Below, in pieces: positions 55,986 through 63,383 of a stretch of 64,000 nucleotides of DNA. Position 1 is the first letter of the stretch; the number at the start of each line of letters is the position of its first letter. The notes beneath the pieces were generated by a model that saw only the letters and a program-made list of their open reading frames with translations, did no database searches and was not told the origin of the DNA. The translations under genes and the position numbers were made by a program. The stretch is from Phytopseudomonas seleniipraecipitans (GTDB lineage Bacteria; Pseudomonadota; Gammaproteobacteria; Pseudomonadales; Pseudomonadaceae), in assembly GCF_900102335.1 (NCBI RefSeq), contig NZ_FNBM01000003.1, positions 417,005 to 481,004 of the forward strand, in the 5' to 3' direction.

Positions 55986-57362
55986 GTGGCCTTACCCAAG
56001 CTGCAACGCCTATGGCTCTGCGAGGCCGTGCGCCTGCGAGAAGAACATGCCGGGTTGCTGGAAGACAGCGAGGCCAACCGCCGCGCCCAGGCGGCTGGCG
56101 GTGACCTGGCCAGCCGGATCGAAACCCGTGCCCTGCTGCTCGCCGAGCGCGACGGCCAACGGCAGGCGCAACGGCACTGGCTGCAGGGCGCGCGGCTGGC
56201 GCTGCTGCTGCTCGGCCTGCTGGCACTGGCCAGCGGCGCCGGCCTGGCAGTAGCGGCACTGGGCGACGGGCAGACGCCGGTCAACGTGTTCTGGGCGCTG
56301 GGCAGCCTGCTCGGCCTGCACCTGCTGATGTTGCTGGGCTGGGTGGTCGGCCTGCTGTTCGGCGGTGGCCATGGCGCGGCGCTCGGGCGCATCTGGCTGT
56401 GGCTCAGCGAAAAACTCGCCCGCGACTCCAGCGCGCTGCACACCGGCCCCGCCCTGGTGCTGCTGCTGCGCCGCCAGCGCCTCAATCGCTGGTTGGTCGG
56501 CATGGCCGTGCATGGGCTCTGGCTGGCGGCACTCAGCACCGCGCTGCTGATGCTGCTGGCACTGCTGTCCACCCGCCGTTACGGCTTCGTCTGGGAAACT
56601 ACGTTGCTAGGCGGCGACACCTTCGTCGCGCTGACCCAGGCCTTGGGCGCCCTGCCCGGCCTGCTGGGCTTTCCGGTGCCCGACGCCGCCACCGTGCGCG
56701 CCAGCGGCGACAGCCCGCTGCCGTTGGAATCGGCACGGCATGCCTGGGCCGGCTGGCTGATCGGCGTGGTGGTGCTCTACGGCGTGCTGCCACGCCTGTT
56801 GCTGGGGCTGGTGTGCCTGTGGCGCTGGCGGCGCGGTGTGGCGCAGTTGCAACTGGACGTCGACCTGCCCGGTTACGGCCTGCTGCGCGAGCGCCTGCAA
56901 CCCAACAGCGAACGCCTGGGCGTGTGCGATGCCGAGCCGGCGCAGCTTTATCAGGTGCAATCCGCTGCCGGCGTTGACGCCAGCAGCGGTGCACTGCTGG
57001 TCGCCATCGAACTGGACGACCGTCGTCCCTGGCCGCCGGTGCTGCCCAAGTCGGTGTCCGATGCCGGAATCATCGACAGCCGCGAACAACGCCGCCAATT
57101 GCTCGACCAGCTCACCCGCTTTCCGCCCGCTCGCCTGGCCATCGCCTGTGACCCGCGACGCTCGCCGGATCGCGGCAGCCTGGCGCTGCTCGCCGAGCTG
57201 GCCCGCTGTGCAGGAAGCACCCGGGTCTGGCTGCTGCAACCACCACCAGGGGAAACCCTCGACAGCGAACGCCTCGGCGACTGGCACAAGGCGCTGGATC
57301 AACTGCAACTGGCGCACCACGGCAGCTCGCCCCTGACTTGGCTGGAGACGGGCCATGATTGA
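55986..57362 (+). CDS. DUF2868 inner-membrane protein
   Basis: A 458-residue membrane protein with about six hydrophobic segments: pairs near residues 68-88, 98-125, 165-190 and 245-275. The C-terminal part after about 300 is soluble. It matches the DUF2868 family, which is genetically linked to DUF3482 GTPases. The partner follows after 210 bases of repeat DNA rather than overlapping. GTG 55986 is used because GGGAG precedes it. Function unknown. Confidence 0.8.
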   Translation: MALPKLQRLWLCEAVRLREEHAGLLEDSEANRRAQAAGGDLASRIETRALLLAERDGQRQAQRHWLQGARLALLLLGLLALASGAGLAVAALGDGQTPVNVFWALGSLLGLHLLMLLGWVVGLLFGGGHGAALGRIWLWLSEKLARDSSALHTGPALVLLLRRQRLNRWLVGMAVHGLWLAALSTALLMLLALLSTRRYGFVWETTLLGGDTFVALTQALGALPGLLGFPVPDAATVRASGDSPLPLESARHAWAGWLIGVVVLYGVLPRLLLGLVCLWRWRRGVAQLQLDVDLPGYGLLRERLQPNSERLGVCDAEPAQLYQVQSAAGVDASSGALLVAIELDDRRPWPPVLPKSVSDAGIIDSREQRRQLLDQLTRFPPARLAIACDPRRSPDRGSLALLAELARCAGSTRVWLLQPPPGETLDSERLGDWHKALDQLQLAHHGSSPLTWLETGHD

Positions 57363-57432
57363 AGAACACCGTAAGGGGGGATCGGGGCGCGTAGCCGACG
57401 CTCTTTTCATCCGCCCTGCAGATGTAAAGCCT

Positions 57433-57462
57433 GGTGGATGGGTGAAGCGTCATCCACCCTAC
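57433..57462 (-). repeat. REP-type repeat, GTAG-GGTGG family, copy A
   Basis: Minus strand: GTAG head, stem GGTGGAT/ATCCACC and a 12-base loop. It is the same family as copies at 59634, 61922 and 62537. It lies in the gap between the DUF2868 and DUF3482 genes. Confidence 0.85.
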
Positions 57463-57468
57463 GTCGGT

Positions 57469-57493
57469 GTAGGAGCCGCGCCCTCGCGGCGAA
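57469..57493 (+). repeat. REP-type repeat (GTAGGAGC), left partner
   Basis: GTAGGAGCCGCG, CCCT, CGCGGCGAA with a 5-bp stem CCGCG/CGCGG. It forms an inverted pair with 57536-57559. Confidence 0.7.
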
Positions 57494-57535
57494 TGGTGGC
57501 CGCACCGCCACTGCGGCGGCATGGCTACTATCGCA

Positions 57536-57559
57536 TCGCCCCGAGAGCGGTGCTCCTAC
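57536..57559 (-). repeat. REP-type repeat (GTAGGAGC), right partner
   Basis: Minus strand GTAGGAGCACCGCTCTCGGGG, with a CCG/CGG mini-stem. It ends 14 bases before the DUF3482 gene start and faces the copy at 57469. Confidence 0.6.
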
Positions 57560-57572
57560 AGGATCGACGCCC

Positions 57573-58976
57573 ATGAGCAAGGCACTGAAGCTCGCCGTGG
57601 TCGGCCACACCAACGTCGGCAAGACCTCACTGCTGCGTACCCTGACCCGCGACATTGGTTTCGGCGAGGTCTCGCATCGCCCCAGCACCACCCGCCACGT
57701 CGAGGGCGCGCGCCTGTCGGTGGACGGCGAAGCGCTGCTGGAGCTGTATGACACGCCGGGACTGGAAGATGCCATCGCCCTGCTCGACTATCTCGACCAG
57801 CTGGATCGCCCCGGCGAGCGCCTCGACGGCCCGGCCCGCCTGGCGCGCTTCATGGAAGGCAGCGAGGCGCGTCAGCGTTTCGAACAGGAAGCCAAGGTGC
57901 TGCGCCAACTGCAGGCCTCCGATGCCGGCCTGTACGTGATCGACGCCCGCGAGCCGGTGCTGGCCAAGTACCGGGACGAGTTGAACGTGCTGGCTATGTG
58001 CGGCCGGCCGCTGCTGCCGGTACTGAATTTCGTGGCCAGCGCCAACCATCGCGAAGACGACTGGCGCGAGGCGCTGGCACGCCTGGGACTGCATGCCCTG
58101 GTGCGTTTCGACAGCGTGGCGCCGCCGCTCGATGGCGAGCGCCGGCTCTACGAAAGCCTGGCGCTGATGCACGAGAAGTCGCGCCCGCAGCTGCAACGCC
58201 TGATCGATGATCACGAGGCCCAGCGCGTGGCCCGGCACCGCAGCGCCAAGCGGCTGATCGCCGAATTGCTGATCGATTGCGCTGCCTGCCGGCGCAGCGT
58301 GGCGGGCGACGCCGAGCGGGCCACGGCCGCCATTGGAGAACTGCGCAACGAGGTTCGCCAGCGGGAACAACGCTGCGTGGAAGCCCTCCTGCGCCTGTAC
58401 GCCTTCCGCCGTGAAGATGCCCGGGCCGACGACCTGCCCTTGCTGGACGGCCGCTGGGGCGACGACCTGTTCAACCCGGAAACCATCAAGCAACTGGGCA
58501 TCCGCCTGGGCGGCGGTGCTGCCGCAGGCGCTGCGGCCGGCGCCGGCGTCGACCTGCTGGTCGGCGGCCTGACCCTCGGCACCGCGGCCCTGGCCGGCGC
58601 GCTGCTCGGCAGCGGCGCGCAAACCCTGCGCAACTACGGCGCGCGTCTCAAGGGCAAGCTCCAGGGGCAGCGTGAGCTGACCGTCGACGACGCCGTGCTA
58701 CGCCTGCTCGCACTGCGCCAGCAGCACCTGCTGAAGGCCCTCGATCTGCGCGGCCACGCGGCGGTCGAAGCGGTGCGCCTCGATGCCCTGCAGGAAAGCC
58801 AGTGGCGCGAGGGCAAGCTGCCCGGCGCCCTGCGTGTCGCCCGGGCGCGGCCGGAGTGGTCGTCGCTGAATCCCGGTGCCCGCCTCGATCAGGTCGAGCG
58901 CCTGGAGCAGGTCGAGCGCCTGGAGCAGGTCGAGCGCCTGACCAGGGAAATCGATGCGGCGCCGACTGCAAAATGA
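57573..58976 (+). CDS. DUF3482 GTPase
   Basis: A 467-residue P-loop GTPase. G1 is GHTNVGKTS at residues 11-19 and G3 DTPG near residue 60. The expected G4 NKxD is not clear; NFVASANHRED is at that position. A Gly/Ala zipper (about residues 312-345) lies in the DUF3482 region and could insert in membranes. The C terminus has three QVERLE-type repeats from an 18-base tandem repeat at 58890-58940. It is the partner of DUF2868. ATG 57573 starts the P-loop region. Confidence 0.82.
   Translation: MSKALKLAVVGHTNVGKTSLLRTLTRDIGFGEVSHRPSTTRHVEGARLSVDGEALLELYDTPGLEDAIALLDYLDQLDRPGERLDGPARLARFMEGSEARQRFEQEAKVLRQLQASDAGLYVIDAREPVLAKYRDELNVLAMCGRPLLPVLNFVASANHREDDWREALARLGLHALVRFDSVAPPLDGERRLYESLALMHEKSRPQLQRLIDDHEAQRVARHRSAKRLIAELLIDCAACRRSVAGDAERATAAIGELRNEVRQREQRCVEALLRLYAFRREDARADDLPLLDGRWGDDLFNPETIKQLGIRLGGGAAAGAAAGAGVDLLVGGLTLGTAALAGALLGSGAQTLRNYGARLKGKLQGQRELTVDDAVLRLLALRQQHLLKALDLRGHAAVEAVRLDALQESQWREGKLPGALRVARARPEWSSLNPGARLDQVERLEQVERLEQVERLTREIDAAPTAK
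58890..58940 (+). repeat. 18-base tandem repeat within the DUF3482 gene
   Basis: Nearly three copies of CAGGTCGAGCGCCTGGAG in frame, giving the repeated hexapeptide QVERLE. The third copy departs after CTG. Confidence 0.9.
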
Positions 58977-59245
58977 GCCTGTGCAGCGAACTGGCCGCCA
59001 TCCTCGAACGCGAACTGCGCTTGGGCAACAGCCTCGGCCAGGCGCCCCATCGCGCCGGCTGGCCGCAGGCGGACTCACTGTTCGCCGCCCTGCGCCAGGA
59101 CTTCAAGAGCGACCTGAGCCAGTTGCCGCCGTCGGTACAACACGGCCACTGCAACGACCCGCACTACGGCTGGTACGAAGAGCTCTACTGCCGTGATCAC
59201 CACCACCTGCTGGTCGCCGGCGTGCCCAAACCCGGCCGCCGCTGA
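58973..59245 (+). CDS. Conserved small protein of unknown function
   Basis: A 90-residue protein whose ATG overlaps the stop of the DUF3482 gene (ATGA), implying coupling. It has a helical N-terminal half (SELAAILERELRLGNSLG) and a C-terminal part with HCNDPHYGWYEELYCRDHHH, rich in His, Cys and Tyr. I do not recognise a family. The Cys/His cluster could bind metal or be structural. No signal peptide or membrane segment. Confidence 0.7.
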   Translation: MSLCSELAAILERELRLGNSLGQAPHRAGWPQADSLFAALRQDFKSDLSQLPPSVQHGHCNDPHYGWYEELYCRDHHHLLVAGVPKPGRR

Positions 59246-59267
59246 TACCTGATTGCGAGCCTCGAAC

Positions 59268-59588
59268 ATGCCTGTTGCCAACCTGTTCCACGACAGCGAG
59301 CCGCCCGCCCAGGGCGAGCGCTTTGACACCCTGCTCAGCCATCGCAACCTGCAGATCGAGCGGATCCTCAGCTCGTCACGCATCGAGTCGGTGGATTACC
59401 TGCAGGAGCAGGACGAGTGGGTGCTGCTGGCGCGCGGAACGGCTAGCATGACCGTTGCGGGCAAGGTGCTGGAACTGGTCGCCGGCGACCACCTGTTCCT
59501 GCCCGCCGGTACGCCCCATCGGGTGGAGCACACCAGCGAGGGCGCGCTGTGGTTGGCCATCCACCTGCATCCTGGCAATGGCGTTTAA
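59268..59588 (+). CDS. Cupin domain protein
   Basis: A 106-residue single-cupin protein. The two cupin motifs are IESVDYLQEQDEWVLLARGTASMTV and LVAGDHLFLPAGTPHRVEHT. The Glu/His metal pattern is partial: the usual GX5HXH region is not clear, but PAGTPHRV has the second-motif His. Function is unknown. It follows the 90-residue gene by 22 bases, likely in one operon with DUF2868 and DUF3482. Confidence 0.82.
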   Translation: MPVANLFHDSEPPAQGERFDTLLSHRNLQIERILSSSRIESVDYLQEQDEWVLLARGTASMTVAGKVLELVAGDHLFLPAGTPHRVEHTSEGALWLAIHLHPGNGV

Positions 59589-59590
59589 GT

Positions 59591-59613
59591 GTGGGAGCGC
59601 GCCATGCGCGCGA
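59591..59613 (+). repeat. REP-like hairpin (GTGGGAGC)
   Basis: GTGGGA followed by GCGCGC, CAT, GCGCGC: a 6-bp stem of the GTGGGAGC-type Pseudomonas repeat, three bases past the cupin stop. Confidence 0.6.
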
Positions 59614-59633
59614 CAATTTGTGGGTATCGCCCT

Positions 59634-59663
59634 GTAGGGTGGAAGACGCTTCACCCTTCCACC
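59634..59663 (+). repeat. REP-type repeat, GTAG-GGTGG family, copy B
   Basis: GTAG head, stem GGTGGAA/TTCCACC and a 12-base loop identical to copy A. Differs from A in one stem base pair, with both partners changed. Confidence 0.85.
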
Positions 59664-59684
59664 ATGGCATCGCCACGATGCCCT

Positions 59685-60566
59685 TCAACGCCTGAGCAAG
59701 CTCGTCCACAGCGTTGCCGCCACGATCAGCAAGCCACCGATCCAGGCCTGCACACTCAGTTCCTCACTGAGCCACAGCACGGCGAACAGTGCGCCGAACA
59801 GCGGCTCGCTGCCCATCAGTAGCGACACCCGCGTGGGGCTGCTGCGGCGTAGCGCATAGTTCTGCACGAAGAACGCGAACAGTGTGGCGAACAGCACCAG
59901 GTACAGGGTGCCGATCCAGAATGCCGGCTCCTCGGGCAGGGCCGGCAAGCCACCGGGCAGGGTGAAGGTCCCGAGCAGCAGGCAGCCGATGCCGATCACC
60001 CCGGTCTGCACCGCCGTCAGCGCGAGCGCCGGTACCTGGGTGTGGGCGGTCAGCCGCCCGGTCAGGCATACCAGCACGGCGCGCAACAGCGCTGCCATCA
60101 GCATCAGGCCGTCGCCGAGGTTGAATTGCAGGTCGACGCCACCGCTGAGCAGCCAGGTGCCGAACAGCGACAGCGCCACCGCCGGCAGCAGCCGCGAGTC
60201 AGGGCGGCGGTCGAACATCAGCCATTCGACGAAGGGCGTGATGACCACGCACAGGCTGATCAGAAACGCCGCATTGCTGGCCGAGGTGTGCAGCACGCCA
60301 TAGGTTTCGCATAGGAAGATGGCCAGCATCACGCCGCCCAGCGGAATGCCCGGCGCCCAGGCCTGGCGCCCCTCGCCGCGTAACTGCGGCAGCAGAATCA
60401 CGAAGGTCAGGCAGAAACGCACCGCCAGGAAGCCAAGCACCGGGTAGAACACCAGCGCCTCCTTGGCCACCCCATAGCTGGTGCCCCACACCAGCGCGAC
60501 CAACAACAGCAGCAGGTCGCTGCCCTGCAACAGGCGTGAGGGGGCGCGGCTGGTCAAGGTCGTCAT
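59685..60566 (-). CDS. EamA family (DMT) transporter
   Basis: A 293-residue inner-membrane protein with ten hydrophobic segments in two EamA repeats, e.g. DLLLLLVALVWGTSYGVAKEAL near residues 16-37 and SLLMGSEPLFGALFAVLWLSEEL near 250-272. DMT exporters carry small metabolites; the substrate cannot be deduced. The start at 60566 (MTTLTSRAP) is chosen because the longer frame to 60617 extends into the divergent promoter region. It is divergent from the LysR gene, which may regulate it. Confidence 0.85.
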   Translation of the reverse strand: MTTLTSRAPSRLLQGSDLLLLLVALVWGTSYGVAKEALVFYPVLGFLAVRFCLTFVILLPQLRGEGRQAWAPGIPLGGVMLAIFLCETYGVLHTSASNAAFLISLCVVITPFVEWLMFDRRPDSRLLPAVALSLFGTWLLSGGVDLQFNLGDGLMLMAALLRAVLVCLTGRLTAHTQVPALALTAVQTGVIGIGCLLLGTFTLPGGLPALPEEPAFWIGTLYLVLFATLFAFFVQNYALRRSSPTRVSLLMGSEPLFGALFAVLWLSEELSVQAWIGGLLIVAATLWTSLLRR

Positions 60567-60658
60567 GGTGAAGTGTTCCTGAGGAATCGGTAGGTGCGCA
60601 TTGTCCATTGCGTCCATCAGCGTGATAATCCATAAACTCTGAACAAGACCTGTTCTCC

Positions 60659-61582
60659 ATGCGCACGAATCTCACGCCACAGCTACTTCCTTATCTGGCC
60701 ATCTTCGTGCGTGTAGTCGAAGCTGGGAGCTTCTCTGCCGCTGCCCGCCAGCAACGCAACACGGCGTCGGCGGTGAGCCGACAGATCGCCCACCTCGAAC
60801 AGACCCTCGGAGTGCGCTTGCTGGAACGCACCACCCGCCGCCTGCGCCTGAGCGAGGCCGGCAGCGAAGTTTTCGAGCGCTGCAAGGACATGCTCGACGC
60901 CGCGCAGGCCGCCCTGGATGTGGGCGAACGACTGATGAGCCAACCGCGCGGCCGGGTGCGCCTGAGCGTGCCCAAGGCCTTTGGGCGCTTTCTGGTCATG
61001 CCACTGATCAACGACTTCCTGCAGCGCTACCCAGAGGTGGATGTCAGCCTCAACCTCAGCGACCGCAGCCCGGACCTGATCAGCGATCAATTCGACCTGC
61101 TGGTGAGCATCACCGACCAGCCGCCGCCTACCCTGGCCGGTCGGCCGCTGTGCAATGTCCAACAGCTGCTGTGTGCGAGCCCCACCTACCTGCAGCGTCA
61201 CGGCATGCCCCAGCACCCCAGCGAGCTGGTGCGCCACGCCTGCCTCTATCTGGACGAAACCGCGGACGACCACCGCTGGCACTTCAGCAATGGGCCGGAG
61301 CAATGCGTGGTGGCGGTAAGCGGCCGCTTCGCCAGCAACCACAGCGAAGTCCGCCTCAACGCCGCGCTCGAGCACCTGGGCGTCACCTGCCTGCCGCACT
61401 TCACGGCCGCGGCGTCACTGGCCAATGGCGAGCTGCTGCGTGTGCTACCGCAGTGGCGCTACACGGGCTCCTACCAGGGCACGGCGTGGATTCTCTACCA
61501 CCCGACCCGCCACCTGCCGCCCAAGCTGCGGGTGCTGATCGACCACCTCGCCGAGGGACTCGGCAAGGGGCCATCGACATGA
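60659..61582 (+). CDS. LysR family transcriptional regulator
   Basis: A 307-residue LysR-type regulator. The N-terminal HTH is in FVRVVEAGSFSAAARQQRNTASAVSRQIAHLEQTLGVRLLERTTRRLRLSEAG, and the C-terminal effector domain spans about 90-300. It is divergent from the EamA gene with 92 bases between starts, the classic layout for a LysR regulator and its target. Inducer unknown. The 109-residue gene starts within its stop codon. Confidence 0.9.
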   Translation: MRTNLTPQLLPYLAIFVRVVEAGSFSAAARQQRNTASAVSRQIAHLEQTLGVRLLERTTRRLRLSEAGSEVFERCKDMLDAAQAALDVGERLMSQPRGRVRLSVPKAFGRFLVMPLINDFLQRYPEVDVSLNLSDRSPDLISDQFDLLVSITDQPPPTLAGRPLCNVQQLLCASPTYLQRHGMPQHPSELVRHACLYLDETADDHRWHFSNGPEQCVVAVSGRFASNHSEVRLNAALEHLGVTCLPHFTAAASLANGELLRVLPQWRYTGSYQGTAWILYHPTRHLPPKLRVLIDHLAEGLGKGPST

Positions 61583-61908
61583 CGGAATTGATGGGCCGGT
61601 TTCGTCAGTGGCTGGAGCGGCGCCATCTGGAGCGTCAGCCGGTGTGCAAGGCCGATGACGTCACCTTGAAAAATATCGAAACCGAGGTCGGCAACCGGAT
61701 TCTGGACAGCCTTAAGGCCGAGGGCTGGCGGCAGGTCGCCCGATACAGCCCAATGGCGTTCGATAAGGGCATCGATTACGACAGCTACCGGCTGCGCCGT
61801 GGTCTGGATGAGCTGAGGCTGGAGTGGGACAACTGGTTCGAGTGGACGCTCAGCGGCCCGAGCGAGATCGTCGAGGAAATCGCCGAACGCTTTTCATTGC
61901 ACCCCTGA
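61579..61908 (+). CDS. Small protein of unknown function coupled to LysR gene
   Basis: A 109-residue cytoplasmic protein whose ATG overlaps the LysR stop (ATGA). It is rich in Trp, Arg, Glu and Asp, with MGRFRQWLERRHLERQ at the start and EWDNWFEWTLSGPSEIVEEIAERF at the end. I recognise no domain. No signal peptide or membrane helix. The coupling suggests co-expression with the regulator. Confidence 0.65.
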   Translation: MTELMGRFRQWLERRHLERQPVCKADDVTLKNIETEVGNRILDSLKAEGWRQVARYSPMAFDKGIDYDSYRLRRGLDELRLEWDNWFEWTLSGPSEIVEEIAERFSLHP

Positions 61909-61921
61909 CAGACTCCATCCC

Positions 61922-61943
61922 GTAGGGTGGGCTTCAGCCCACC
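61922..61943 (+). repeat. REP-type repeat, GTAG-GGTGG family, copy C (left of RAYT)
   Basis: GTAG head, stem GGTGGGC/GCCCACC with a TTCA loop. It lies 35 bases from the end of the RAYT gene and is inverted relative to copy D. Confidence 0.9.
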
Positions 61944-61977
61944 AAGCCCGACCAAGCTGCCGTACGAAAACCAACCT

Positions 61978-62498
61978 TCATTCGCCAAAGTTTCCAGCAT
62001 CATCGTAACCGCCCCAGCCCATCGGAAGAACGCCTCGCTCAACGTACCGATGGAAACTGGAAAACGGCCAATCCGCGACGCAATTGACCAACCAATGCTT
62101 GACGGGATTGAAGTGGATGTAATCGACGTGTCGGGCAAGATCATTCTCATCGCGTATCTGATGCTCCCAGAAACGCCTCTGCCATATCCCCTTCTCGCGC
62201 TTTCGGTGCTTGCTGGCGCTTAAGGATGTGGCTTTGGGAAGCGCGCGTGAAAAGCGACTCTTGATCAGCGCCCAACGTTGCGAGTAGTCACTGTCGCCAT
62301 TCGGCAATGTCCAGATCGCATGTAAGTGATCAGGTAGCACGCAAATAGCGACGGTCTCGAAGGGCAGTCGACCGCAAGCCTCGGCGTAGGCTCGACGCAA
62401 TAAGGGAATTTTTTCGACCAGCAAACCAGACTGCCGATCCGCAAGCATGACGGTGAAGAAGTAGCGCCAGGAACCGATTGGCGGCGGTAGTTCGACAT
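61978..62498 (-). pseudogene. REP-associated tyrosine transposase (RAYT), frameshifted near the start
   Basis: A Y1/IS200-like transposase that moves REP sequences. The HUH motif is in VLPDHLHAIW and the catalytic Tyr is in VDYIHFNPVKHW. The typical start MSNYRRQSVPG begins at 62498, but the rest (RYFFTVMLADR onward) lies in a different frame; the frame changes near 62466, fitting a one-base loss. The frame open to 62568 upstream is just translated REP DNA. Flanked by inverted REP copies C and D. Confidence 0.75.
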
Positions 62499-62536
62499 GG
62501 GCAGTCCTTTGCCTGACTTGCAACACATATTGGGGC

Positions 62537-62573
62537 GGTGGGCTGAAGCGGACCGCCGCCCGGCCCACCCTAC
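62537..62573 (-). repeat. REP-type repeat, GTAG-GGTGG family, copy D (right of RAYT)
   Basis: Minus strand GTAG head, stem GGTGGGC/GCCCACC with a 19-base loop. It is inverted relative to copy C, with the RAYT gene between. Confidence 0.9.
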
Positions 62574-62588
62574 ACGTGAAAGCCTGGC

Positions 62589-63383
62589 TCAGACCGCGAC
62601 CGGCGCCTTGATATGCGGGTGCGCTTGGTAGCCGACCAGCTCGAAATCCTCGAAACGGAAGGCGAACAGGTCCTTCACCTCGGGGTTGAGCTTCATGGTC
62701 GGCAACGGCAGCGGCTCGCGGGTCAGCTGCAGGTCGGCCTGTTCCAGGTGGTTGGCGTACAGGTGGCAGTCACCGCCCGTCCAGATGAACTCGCCGGGTT
62801 GCAGGCCGCAGACCTGCGCGACCATCAACGTCAGGAGCGCATAGCTGGCGATGTTGAAAGGCACACCCAGGAAAATGTCCGCCGAGCGCTGGTAGAGCTG
62901 GCAGCTGAGCTTGCCGTCGGCGACGTAGAACTGGAACAACGCATGACACGGCGGCAGGGCCATCTGCTCGACCAGCGCCGGATTCCAGGCCGAGACGATC
63001 AGGCGGCGCGAGTCCGGGTTCTTTTTGATCATCTCGATCAGCTTGCTGATCTGGTCGACCGACTCGCCATTCGGCGCCGGCCAGTTACGCCACTGATAAC
63101 CGTACACCGGACCGAGGTCGCCGTTCTCGTCGGCCCACTCGTCCCAGATACGTACGCCGTTTTCCTTCAGGTACTTGATGTTGGTGTCGCCCTGCAGGAA
63201 CCACAGCAACTCGTGAATGATCGACTTGAGGTGGCATTTCTTGGTGGTCACCAGGGGAAAACCGTCGGCCAGGTCGAAACGCATCTGGTGGGCGAACACG
63301 CTGTAGGTGCCGGTGCCGGTACGGTCCTGCTTGAAGGTGCCGTTCTCGCGCACGTGGCGCATCAGGTCGAGGTACTGTTTCAT
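62589..63383 (-). CDS. thyA: Thymidylate synthase
   Basis: Converts dUMP to dTMP using methylene-tetrahydrofolate, producing dihydrofolate for FolA. The 264-residue length equals E. coli ThyA. The catalytic Cys is in [12 protein letters not shown] near residue 146, and [22 protein letters not shown] carries the substrate region. The start ATG 63383 overlaps lgt stop (ATGA); the frame open to 63737 is a read-through of the lgt region in another frame. Confidence 0.96.
   Translation of the reverse strand: MKQYLDLMRHVRENGTFKQDRTGTGTYSVFAHQMRFDLADGFPLVTTKKCHLKSIIHELLWFLQGDTNIKYLKENGVRIWDEWADENGDLGPVYGYQWRNWPAPNGESVDQISKLIEMIKKNPDSRRLIVSAWNPALVEQMALPPCHALFQFYVADGKLSCQLYQRSADIFLGVPFNIASYALLTLMVAQVCGLQPGEFIWTGGDCHLYANHLEQADLQLTREPLPLPTMKLNPEVKDLFAFRFEDFELVGYQAHPHIKAPVAV

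Noticed and set aside
62499..62568. RAYT starting in the upstream open frame (MGRAAVRFSPPP)
   Set aside because: Those codons are REP copy D read as protein; the conserved RAYT start MSNYRR lies in another frame at 62498.
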